The position numbers and the translations under genes were made by a program. From CAZWEZ01 sp964632795 (lineage in GTDB: Bacteria; Pseudomonadota; Alphaproteobacteria; Rhodospirillales; 2-02-FULL-58-16): a stretch of 64,000 nucleotides of DNA. Positions 54,336 to 61,423 of this stretch are shown here, piece after piece. How positions within the stretch are numbered: position 1 is the stretch's first letter; each line of letters starts with the position of its first letter. The stretch covers positions 1 through 64,000 of the forward strand of contig CAZWEZ010000001.1 of NCBI GenBank assembly GCA_964632795.1, written 5' to 3'. The notes beneath the pieces were generated by a model. The model was not told where the DNA came from. It saw nothing but the letters and a program-made list of their open reading frames with translations, and made no database searches.

Positions 54336-55805
54336 TCATTGCGCGCTTACAATCAGATCGAGGGCTTCCTCGAAATTGGCGAACGCCTCGTCCAACAACG
54401 TGATGGCGTACTTCTTGTTGTGGACGCCGTTGCCGATCGCCACGACGTTGAGAATCCTGCGTCCCTCGGTGATCAGGCGCTTGGCTTCCTGAAGCCTGTC
54501 CTCCGGCACCTCGCCCAGGGCATCCTCCAAGACCAGGAGCGCCTCTTCCTCGATTTCCTTGACGGCCTGTACCTCGCGGCCCAGGAAATCCTTCCAATCC
54601 TGGAGCATCTTGGAATGCTCCTTGGTGTGGCAGTCGACACAAGCCTGTCCCGTACCGGTCTTCACCACCTGGCCCTTGTTGTGGGCGATCCTGATATGAC
54701 AGCCTGTGCAGTTGGTCTTGACGGCATCCATAAAGCCGGGCGCCCCCGAAACGCCTTCAACCACGGTCTCGCCGGCCAGCAACAACTTTTGGAACTTGTG
54801 GTGGTCGGGATGGCATAGCGTGCAATTGAGGCGAACGTCATCCATGTAGTTCTTCTTCTCGCCGTGCTGAATGACGTCGTGACAGTCGAAGCAGCCGGCC
54901 TTTTGGGATTCGACGTGTTTGTCGTGCATCAGCTTCTTGTCGCTCACCTTGGCGACCAGATCCGCCGTCACATTGTGGCAAGTCAGACATCCACCCGCAT
55001 TGATCTTGCCCAAAACGACCTTGCCCGTGCCCTTGACGACATGGATGTGGCAGCTTTCACAGGACACACCGGCCTTCTGTAACGTCTGGTGGGTGATCGG
55101 CTGCTGGCTTGTGTCTTCTTCCGATGTCTGCTTTTGCAGCGACTTGGTCGGGATCTTGTGGCACATATCACACTTGGCCAGTCCCTGATTGAACTTGACC
55201 GTTTCAAACTTGACCTCCACGGCGTCCGGGTCATCGCCGTTAATCTTCTTGGGCTTGAGGTGACATAGGGAGCATAACTCCTTGGGCACCTCGAAGTGCT
55301 TCTCGACCGTATATTTAAAATGGCAGGTGGTGCAGTTCAGGTTCACGCCTTCGAGGCCTTTCTCGAAGTGGATCTTGTGCTTGAACGTGGTCGAATTGAT
55401 GTACTTGATCTCCTTGTCCTGGAACTTTTCCTTGGAGTGACAGCCCGAAGTCAGACAGGATCCGTCCCTCAACTTGGCGCGTATCGGCAAAGGGGCGTAG
55501 GGATCGAAAAAATACGCCGCGGCGTGTCGCAGGCCTTTGAATTTTGCGGTTAACGTCCTCTTCTCGCCGGGAAGAAAATGGCAAACCACGCACTCCGCCT
55601 GTTCGCCCTTTTCGTTATTCGCGGCGTAGTGCTTGGAAGACTTCCAGGCGTTATACGGCTCGGCCATGATATGGCAGCCCAAGCCGCAGAACGTGGACCG
55701 CGAGGTGGCATATTCCATACCCATCAGGCCACCAACCACAGAAATGACGAGAGCGGCGATGCCGATAACGACTGTTTTCCAGCCGAAGGAGAACCTCACA
55801 TTCAA
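54336..55805 (-). CDS. Dodecahaem NapC/NrfH-type membrane-anchored cytochrome c
   Basis: 489 residues. One N-terminal membrane anchor (about 11-30) is followed by a periplasmic domain with twelve haem-binding motifs. Ten are CxxCH (CVVCH, CTTCH, CSLCH, CDMCH, CESCH, CLTCH, CFDCH, CTLCH, CTGCH, CVDCH). The first, CGLGCH at Cys40, is CX3CH with a Met two residues on, matching the quinol-site haem of NapC. One is CX4CH (CLTSGCH). A helical tail follows from about 410. It probably links quinones with the Fe-S and molybdenum subunits; no NrfD-type membrane subunit is encoded nearby. Confidence 0.93.
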   Translation of the reverse strand: MNVRFSFGWKTVVIGIAALVISVVGGLMGMEYATSRSTFCGLGCHIMAEPYNAWKSSKHYAANNEKGEQAECVVCHFLPGEKRTLTAKFKGLRHAAAYFFDPYAPLPIRAKLRDGSCLTSGCHSKEKFQDKEIKYINSTTFKHKIHFEKGLEGVNLNCTTCHFKYTVEKHFEVPKELCSLCHLKPKKINGDDPDAVEVKFETVKFNQGLAKCDMCHKIPTKSLQKQTSEEDTSQQPITHQTLQKAGVSCESCHIHVVKGTGKVVLGKINAGGCLTCHNVTADLVAKVSDKKLMHDKHVESQKAGCFDCHDVIQHGEKKNYMDDVRLNCTLCHPDHHKFQKLLLAGETVVEGVSGAPGFMDAVKTNCTGCHIRIAHNKGQVVKTGTGQACVDCHTKEHSKMLQDWKDFLGREVQAVKEIEEEALLVLEDALGEVPEDRLQEAKRLITEGRRILNVVAIGNGVHNKKYAITLLDEAFANFEEALDLIVSAQ

Positions 55806-56485
55806 AGTTTATTTCCCTCTGGACGAGTCAGGATTGGCCTTGATTCCCCCCGGCGACTTAGGCCCTGATTCCCTCTCTTTTACTAAGTCTCTTGGGTCAC
55901 TCTCATCCGGTTCCATCTTCCCTCGACGGGACTATGATCGTCCAATGATTCCAAGGGACTCGGATTATATTAGCTTCGAATAATATTTCAACAAGGATTC
56001 TCGAAATTCGACGCCGACGCCGGCCTGCATCGGGAGATGAAGGTGCCCATTCCGGGACATTGGCTAATGACCGGCAACCCCGCCTTCGGACCACATCAAC
56101 AGCGATGTCCGGATACGCGCGAGCTTGATTCATCTCAGAAGCGCCGATGCCATGAAGGCGGATTCCCTCGCCGGCCATCTCTAGGGCATCACCGTCGTTG
56201 ACACGGGCCTGGCCGGTGACATCCTCTGCCTGGAGAGGACTCTCAGACTATATGAGCCGAGTTAATGCCCTTGAAACCATCATGAAGGAAGCATAACCTG
56301 TCCAATAAACTATGCATTCCTCGCGATTTTCAACAGGCATAGAGACATTCCCATTGTCTCAAGCCGATTCGCTGAAAACGTAATGGGGCTGCGGTCTCAC
56401 AGCCAAAGAGGGAGGTGTTCATATCATCAGGTCAGGTGAAGGAACGATCTACGCTGACGATTCAGGCAACGGCGTTCAGCCGCCG
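55806..56485. other. Divergent intergenic region with a degenerate coding remnant
   Basis: About 680 bases between the cytochrome gene and the binding-protein gene, so it holds promoters in both directions. From 56092 to 56265 a plus-strand frame reads HINSDVRIRASLIHLRSADA and on to ERTLRLYEPS with one internal TAG; it looks like decayed coding sequence of unknown family. A 6-bp dyad lies at 56342-56360. No clear -24/-12 promoter towards the cytochrome was found. Confidence 0.45.
56342..56360. promoter_or_regulatory. Dyad GAGACA-N7-TGTCTC upstream of the sensory module
   Basis: A perfect 6-base dyad with a 7-base spacer, 126 bases before the binding-protein gene. It could be an activator or repressor site or a hairpin in the leader; no second copy was found beside the right operon. 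Confidence 0.35.
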
Positions 56486-57361
56486 TTGGGGTACGGCTGC
56501 ATCAGCCGTCGAACCTTCGTGGGGGCCTGCGCGGCTACGCTTGTAACCCGCGGTGCCATGGCGGCGTCCTCCGGCACGGTCAGGTTCGGGCTGACACCGG
56601 TCTTTCTGGATACCGACATCCAGCTTCTGGCCGCGCTGGAGCGTTATTTGAGTGACCGCCTCGGCCGGCCGGTCGAACTGATCAAGCGGCGCACTTATCA
56701 GGAAATAACGTTGATGTTGCTGTCCGGGTGGCTCGACGCGGCGTGGATTTGCGGTTACCCTTACGTCCGCTACCGCGACCAGCTGTACCTTCTCGCCGTG
56801 CCCGTCTACCTGGGCAAGCCCCTCTATCAGTCCTATCTGATCGTCAATGCCGACAGCCCCGTCGAGACGGTCGCCGGTTTACGGGGGCGGGTCCACGCGT
56901 TCTCCGATCCCGACAGCAACTCGGGCTTTCTGGTGACCCAGCACCTTCTCGCCACCATGGGCGAATCACCGGATACCTTCTTCAGCCGTTATTTCTTCAC
57001 CTACGGCCACCGCAACGTGGTGCGCGCCGTTTCCTCCAGCCTTGCCGAGTCTGGCAGCGTCGACGGCTACGTATGGGAGGTCATAAAACACAATGGAAGC
57101 AGACTTGTCGAAGGCACCCGGGTGATCCGCAAATCCGAGTGGCTCGGCTTCCCCCCGGTGGTCTGCAACCGCAACGCCCGCGACGTTGATGCCATCAAGG
57201 GCATTGCCGAAGCCTTGATTTCGATGAACGAGGATGACCTCGGCCAGGAAATACTGGCGGCCCTGCACCTGGACGGTTTCATCCGTGGCAGCCCCCCCCT
57301 GTTCGACGGGATCGAGGAGAAGTACAAATTCGTCCGCAACGTGTTTCGTGACAAGACATGA
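56486..57361 (+). CDS. PhnD-like periplasmic binding protein, sensory partner (AioX/ArxX-type position)
   Basis: 291 residues. Tat signal with Arg8-Arg9 (ISRRTFVGACAATLV). The mature part is a PhnD/TctC-like type II binding protein: VRFGLTPVFLDTDIQLLAALERYL, AWICGYPYVRYRD and DPDSNSGFLVTQHLLA. In Aio and Arx arsenite systems a PhnD-like protein in this position senses the oxyanion and signals to the kinase. The mature protein has two cysteines (WICGYPYV and VVCNRN). No ATG is available; a TTG at 56486 places the twin Arg normally. Its end overlaps the kinase start by 4 bases. Confidence 0.85.
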   Translation: MGYGCISRRTFVGACAATLVTRGAMAASSGTVRFGLTPVFLDTDIQLLAALERYLSDRLGRPVELIKRRTYQEITLMLLSGWLDAAWICGYPYVRYRDQLYLLAVPVYLGKPLYQSYLIVNADSPVETVAGLRGRVHAFSDPDSNSGFLVTQHLLATMGESPDTFFSRYFFTYGHRNVVRAVSSSLAESGSVDGYVWEVIKHNGSRLVEGTRVIRKSEWLGFPPVVCNRNARDVDAIKGIAEALISMNEDDLGQEILAALHLDGFIRGSPPLFDGIEEKYKFVRNVFRDKT

Positions 57362-58818
57362 AGGCGCCCGCCATCAACCCCGCTGCTTGGCCGCTGACGT
57401 TGAAGGTGCCTCTGCTGGTCGCCGTCTTGATCGTCTCGGCCACCGCGATCGCCTCGAACATTGTTCTGATGCGCATATCGGAGACTCAGAAAACGAACCT
57501 GCAACAGCTTACCGGCTCCTATCTCGACGGCCTTTCCACCGCGCTCATGCCACACGTCATCCGCAAGGATATCTGGGAGACTTTCGATACGCTGGATCGC
57601 ACCCGGGAGCAGTATGAGGGCGTCCACGTCCTAAATAACATCGTCGCGCTGAACGATGGGTCCGTCCTCGCCGCCTCCGATCCCCGAGCCTTCCCCGTTC
57701 TTTCACCGGTCCCCGAGAAACTCACCGAACGGTTCCCGAACGGGGAAGAGTTGGTGATCGACGATGTCGACGGCCGGGCCTGGACGCGGCGGACTTTGAA
57801 GGAAGGGAACGTCCCGGTCGGCAGCATCTTCGTCGAGATCGACATCTCGGATCTGCTGCGAGAGCGCCACGAGGTCCTGGTCACGCTGATCGTCGTCAAC
57901 AGCTTGTTGACGCTGATCTTCGTCGCCTTTGGATATGTCATGGCACGGCGCATGGTGCGGCCGCTGTCGGTACTGACCGCCTATGTCGAGCACGTTCGCG
58001 AGGGCAAGATGGAGCTGATCCCTCCGCGATACATGCCGGCCCCGGGTACTGAATTCGGCGACCTGTTCCGGCGGTTCAACGCCATGGCGCAGGCCCTGAA
58101 CGAACGGGAAGCGCTGGCTGCCCGCCTCGCCGAGGAGGAAAAAATGGCTCAGCTCGGCCGGCTTGCCTCGGGCATGGCGCATGAGGTCAACAATCCGCTG
58201 GGCGGCATGATGAACGCCGTGGACACCCTTCAAAAGCACGGTGACGAGCCGGAGGTGCGGACAACCTCGCTCGACCTCCTGAGGCGCGGGCTGACCGGAA
58301 TCCGCAACGTGGTGCGGGCGGCCCTCGTCACCTACAAGGGCGTTCCCGACCCACACCACTTGGGCCGCCGCGATCTCGACGATCTCAGGTTTTTGGTCCA
58401 GCATGAAATCCGCCGCCGCCGCCTTCGCCTGCTCTGGCTCAATGACCTGCCCGACGAGGTTTCGGTGGATGGCGAGGCGACCCGGCAGGCCGCCTTGAAT
58501 TTGATTCTCAACGCCTGTGCCGCCTCGCCCACCGGCGGCATGGTCAGGGTCGAGGCGCGCCGCGAGGACGGCGCCCTCCATATCACCATCGCCGACGACG
58601 GTCCCGGACTTCCCGAAACGGTGGCCGCGCTATTCGAAGAGGCCAGCACCGACGTCCCGCCACCGAAAGGAATCACGGGTCTCGGGACGTGGACGGCGGC
58701 CCACCTGGTGGCCCGCATGAACGGCCGCTTCCAGGTGGCCACCGCGGCACAAGGGGGGACCCGGCTGACCATGGTCATTCCGCTGCGGCGAGAGGAGAAG
58801 CTCGTTGCCGCCGCTTGA
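57358..58818 (+). CDS. Membrane sensor histidine kinase of the molybdoenzyme locus
   Basis: 486 residues. Membrane segments at about 15-36 and 173-195 flank a periplasmic domain of about 135 residues that can contact the binding protein. HAMP follows (ARRMVRPLSVLTAYVEHVREG), then the H-box with His275 in ASGMAHEVNNPLGGMMNAVD, and an ATPase domain with LNLILNACAAS, IADDGPGLP and GITGLGTWTAAHL. The G2 box is slightly unusual (GLGTWTA in place of GLGLxx). It overlaps the binding-protein gene and the response-regulator gene. Confidence 0.92.
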   Translation: MKAPAINPAAWPLTLKVPLLVAVLIVSATAIASNIVLMRISETQKTNLQQLTGSYLDGLSTALMPHVIRKDIWETFDTLDRTREQYEGVHVLNNIVALNDGSVLAASDPRAFPVLSPVPEKLTERFPNGEELVIDDVDGRAWTRRTLKEGNVPVGSIFVEIDISDLLRERHEVLVTLIVVNSLLTLIFVAFGYVMARRMVRPLSVLTAYVEHVREGKMELIPPRYMPAPGTEFGDLFRRFNAMAQALNEREALAARLAEEEKMAQLGRLASGMAHEVNNPLGGMMNAVDTLQKHGDEPEVRTTSLDLLRRGLTGIRNVVRAALVTYKGVPDPHHLGRRDLDDLRFLVQHEIRRRRLRLLWLNDLPDEVSVDGEATRQAALNLILNACAASPTGGMVRVEARREDGALHITIADDGPGLPETVAALFEEASTDVPPPKGITGLGTWTAAHLVARMNGRFQVATAAQGGTRLTMVIPLRREEKLVAAA

Positions 58819-60139
58819 CCGCCCCTGCGTGGCGATCGTCGAAGACGACCCTGTGATGGGCGGATCGCTGGTCCAGCGGCTTGATCTCGAAGGCTACCAA
58901 ACCCGGTGGTGGCAGACCGGGGCGGAAGCGCTGGACGAACTTCGCGGCTTTCGGCCGGATGTGTTGGTCTGCGACATCCGTCTTCCGGACATGAATGGCG
59001 AGGAATTGTTCCAGAAGGGGGCGCCTCACCTGGGAACCACCCCCGTTCTGTTCATCACCGCCTTCGCCGAAATCGAACAGGCCGTAAGGCTGATCCGAAA
59101 AGGGGCCGACGACTACCTCTCCAAGCCCTTCGACATGAAGGACTTTCTTGCCCGAATCGATTACTTGGTAAATCGACACAGTCTGCCGGCCGGCTTGGCC
59201 CCGACAACCCTCGGTGTTTCCGAATCCATGCAGAGGCTCGAGGAACTCCTGCGAAGGATCGCCGACATCGAGAGCACCATCCTGTTGACCGGCGAGAGCG
59301 GCGTCGGCAAGGAGGTCGCGGCGCGCCTTCTCCACCGGATTTCGCCGCTGGCGAAGGCCCCCTTCATCGCCGTCAACTGCGCCGCCATCCCACGCGATCT
59401 GATGGAGAGCGAACTGTTCGGGCACGAACGTGGCGCGTTCACCGGCGCCCATGCCCGCCATGAAGGGTATGCCGAGCGCGCCGGCGGCGGGATACTGTTT
59501 CTCGACGAGGTCGGGGACTTGCCGCTGTCGCTCCAGGCCAAGCTTCTCCGACTGCTTCAGGAGAGAGTCTTCACGCGGGTCGGCGGCGAGAGCACCATCG
59601 AGTTCAGTGCCCGTTTGATCTGCTCGTCGAACAGCGACCTGGAGGCGCTGGTCGCCGCCGGCCGCTTCCGCCAGGATCTCTACTACCGGATCCACGTCAT
59701 TCCCATCGTCGTTCCTCCCTTGCGCGACCATCCCGAGGATATCCTACCGTTGATCCACGGCTTTATCGCGCAGTTCGCGGAAATCTTCCGACGACCGGCC
59801 CGCGGCTTGACCGAGACCGCCGAGGAAACCGCGATCGCCTACGATTGGCCCGGCAACGTCCGCGAGCTGCGCAACCGCGTGGAGCATGCTGTAGCGCTTG
59901 CCGACGAGCCGCGGCTGGGCGCTCAGGACCTTTTTCCGGACGCCGGCCATGCCAGTGATTCCAACGAAATGCCCACTCTGAACGAAATTCGCGATCTGGC
60001 CGAGCACCGGCACATCCACAAGGCGCTGGAACGCACCGGCGGCCAGATTATCAAGACGGCGGAACTGCTGGGCATTTCCCGCACCACCCTGTGGACGAAA
60101 ATGAACCGATTGGGCCTCAGCTCCAACGACGAGGATTGA
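58805..60139 (+). CDS. NtrC-family sigma54-dependent response regulator of the molybdoenzyme locus
   Basis: 444 residues from a TTG that overlaps the kinase stop. Receiver domain with phosphoacceptor Asp57 (VLVCDIRLPDM). AAA+ domain with Walker A GESGVGKE (163-170), GAFTGA (210-215) and GGILFLDEVGDLP. Fis-type HTH at the end (GGQIIKTAELLGISRTTLWTK). The intact GAFTGA means it can open sigma54 promoters. A matching -24/-12 element lies 105 bases downstream of its stop, before the right molybdoenzyme operon. Confidence 0.94.
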   Translation: MPPLDRPCVAIVEDDPVMGGSLVQRLDLEGYQTRWWQTGAEALDELRGFRPDVLVCDIRLPDMNGEELFQKGAPHLGTTPVLFITAFAEIEQAVRLIRKGADDYLSKPFDMKDFLARIDYLVNRHSLPAGLAPTTLGVSESMQRLEELLRRIADIESTILLTGESGVGKEVAARLLHRISPLAKAPFIAVNCAAIPRDLMESELFGHERGAFTGAHARHEGYAERAGGGILFLDEVGDLPLSLQAKLLRLLQERVFTRVGGESTIEFSARLICSSNSDLEALVAAGRFRQDLYYRIHVIPIVVPPLRDHPEDILPLIHGFIAQFAEIFRRPARGLTETAEETAIAYDWPGNVRELRNRVEHAVALADEPRLGAQDLFPDAGHASDSNEMPTLNEIRDLAEHRHIHKALERTGGQIIKTAELLGISRTTLWTKMNRLGLSSNDED

Positions 60140-60243
60140 CCGGGTTCGGTTTTCCGTACGCCGGGCCGGTGCGTGTTCTGATTTCCGAACAGAGCGCGGC
60201 ATGCCGCGCCGCGGAATTCCTTGATTCTCTGCCTTTTCACCTC

Positions 60244-60259
60244 CGGCATGATTCTTGCT
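60244..60259 (+). promoter_or_regulatory. Sigma54 (-24/-12) promoter of the right molybdoenzyme operon
   Basis: CGGCATG-ATTC-TTGCT matches the consensus TGGCACG-N4-TTGCW with two changes. The invariant GG (60245-60246) and GC (60257-60258) are 12 bases apart, as required. It lies about 265 bases before the ferredoxin gene and just after the gene for a GAFTGA-bearing activator. Confidence 0.7.
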
Positions 60260-60419
60260 CCTTCTGCCATCAATTAAACGATCATGACTGGGAGGAGTTC
60301 ATAAAACATTGTCCGGCGATGGTCATTGCCGGCCGTTCCAATCTAATCATTTAGCAGCCGGAGGGCCGATTGGCTCCCTGGCGTTAATTCCGTGGCCAGC
60401 CGTAGGAAACGTCTCGCCC

Positions 60420-60527
60420 ATGGCAAGAATGGAATTGCCGTCCGGCTGGGAACGAAATCAGGTAGACGCGAAATGGCAAGAAGCCGATTGGGAGGAACAA
60501 AAAATGATGTGGAGTGACTTGAAATGA
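60420..60527 (+). CDS. Possible leader peptide overlapping the ferredoxin start
   Basis: A 35-residue open frame with four Trp, starting MARMELPSGWERNQVDAKWQ. Its stop overlaps the ferredoxin ATG as ATGA. GGAGG within it precedes an internal ATG for a seven-residue peptide (MMWSDLK) with the same stop. Translation of either could couple to the ferredoxin gene. It may also be chance; no family is known. Confidence 0.3.
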   Translation: MARMELPSGWERNQVDAKWQEADWEEQKMMWSDLK

Positions 60528-61393
60528 GAAATCCATCCACCGAAAGGATCACCCGGCGTGAGGCCCTTGGCACCGCCGGCGCGGCGATGGCCGGAGCGGC
60601 TGTCGTCGCCGCCGTGACCGTAAGCGAGGCTGTCGCCGCGCAGGCCCCGAAGCGGGACGCGCCGCGATGGGTGATGGTCGTCGACCTGCGCAGGTGTATC
60701 GGCTGCAGGGCATGCACCATTTCCTGCAAGACCGAGAACGCGGTGCCGATCGGCAACTGGCGGACCGTCGTCCAGGAGAAAATGCACGGCACGTTCCCCA
60801 ACACCACGAAGACCTTCGTGCCGGTGCTATGCAACAACTGCGAAGGCAACGAAAAGGACAAGATCCCGCCCTGCGTGAAGGAATGTCCCGAGTACCCGGC
60901 CGACCGGCAGGTCTACGTCACCCCGGACGGGAAGAAGATCCGCTACCGGGACGGCGCCACCTACAAGCGGCCGGACGGGTTGATCCTGCTCGACAACTCC
61001 AAGTGCATCGGCTGCGGCAAGTGCATCGATGCCTGCCCGTATGGTGTCCGTTCCTTCAACCCGCTGGTCAAGGCGGGCAAGAAGCCCGAGGAGAACGGCA
61101 TCACCAAGTGCGACTTCTGCCGGCACCGGGTCGACAACGGCGTCGAACCGTCCTGCGTCAACACCTGCCAGGGCCGGGCAAGGATTTTCGGCGACATCAA
61201 CGATCCCGACAGCGAGGTTTCCAATCTGGCCAAGGAACATGGCCTCCTGGACAACCGGGACAAGTCGAACCTTCTACCCGAGGAAGGCACCTATCCGCAC
61301 GTGTTCTACATCGATCCGGACAACATCCTGAAGACCGGCTACACGAAGCGGCAACCGAAGAAGCTGGACCACTTCCGGGACGAGATCACCTAG
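60524..61393 (+). CDS. Tat-exported ferredoxin subunit with four [4Fe-4S] clusters, right paralogue
   Basis: 289 residues. Tat signal ITRREALGTAG, then an Ala/Val-rich stretch and the segment VTVSEAVAAQAPKRDAPRW that is identical in the left paralogue. Four cysteine sets are complete: CIGCRACTISC, CNNC-x10-CVKEC, CIGCGKCIDAC and CDFC-x11-CVNTC. It is about nine residues longer than the left copy, mainly in the signal region and near DNRDKSNLLPEEG. It lies 30 bases before the catalytic gene. Confidence 0.93.
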   Translation: MRNPSTERITRREALGTAGAAMAGAAVVAAVTVSEAVAAQAPKRDAPRWVMVVDLRRCIGCRACTISCKTENAVPIGNWRTVVQEKMHGTFPNTTKTFVPVLCNNCEGNEKDKIPPCVKECPEYPADRQVYVTPDGKKIRYRDGATYKRPDGLILLDNSKCIGCGKCIDACPYGVRSFNPLVKAGKKPEENGITKCDFCRHRVDNGVEPSCVNTCQGRARIFGDINDPDSEVSNLAKEHGLLDNRDKSNLLPEEGTYPHVFYIDPDNILKTGYTKRQPKKLDHFRDEIT

Positions 61394-61423
61394 GCCCCGC
61401 CGGATACAGGAGGACAACAGAAA

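Noticed and set aside
56288..56302. Possible minus-strand sigma54 promoter (TGGACAGGTTATGCT) for the left operon
   Set aside because: The GG-to-GC distance is one base too short, which sigma54 does not tolerate, and it lies almost 500 bases from the cytochrome gene.
60421..60439. TGGCAAG...TTGCC as a second sigma54 promoter before the right ferredoxin
   Set aside because: The spacing is three bases too long; the site at 60244 is better.
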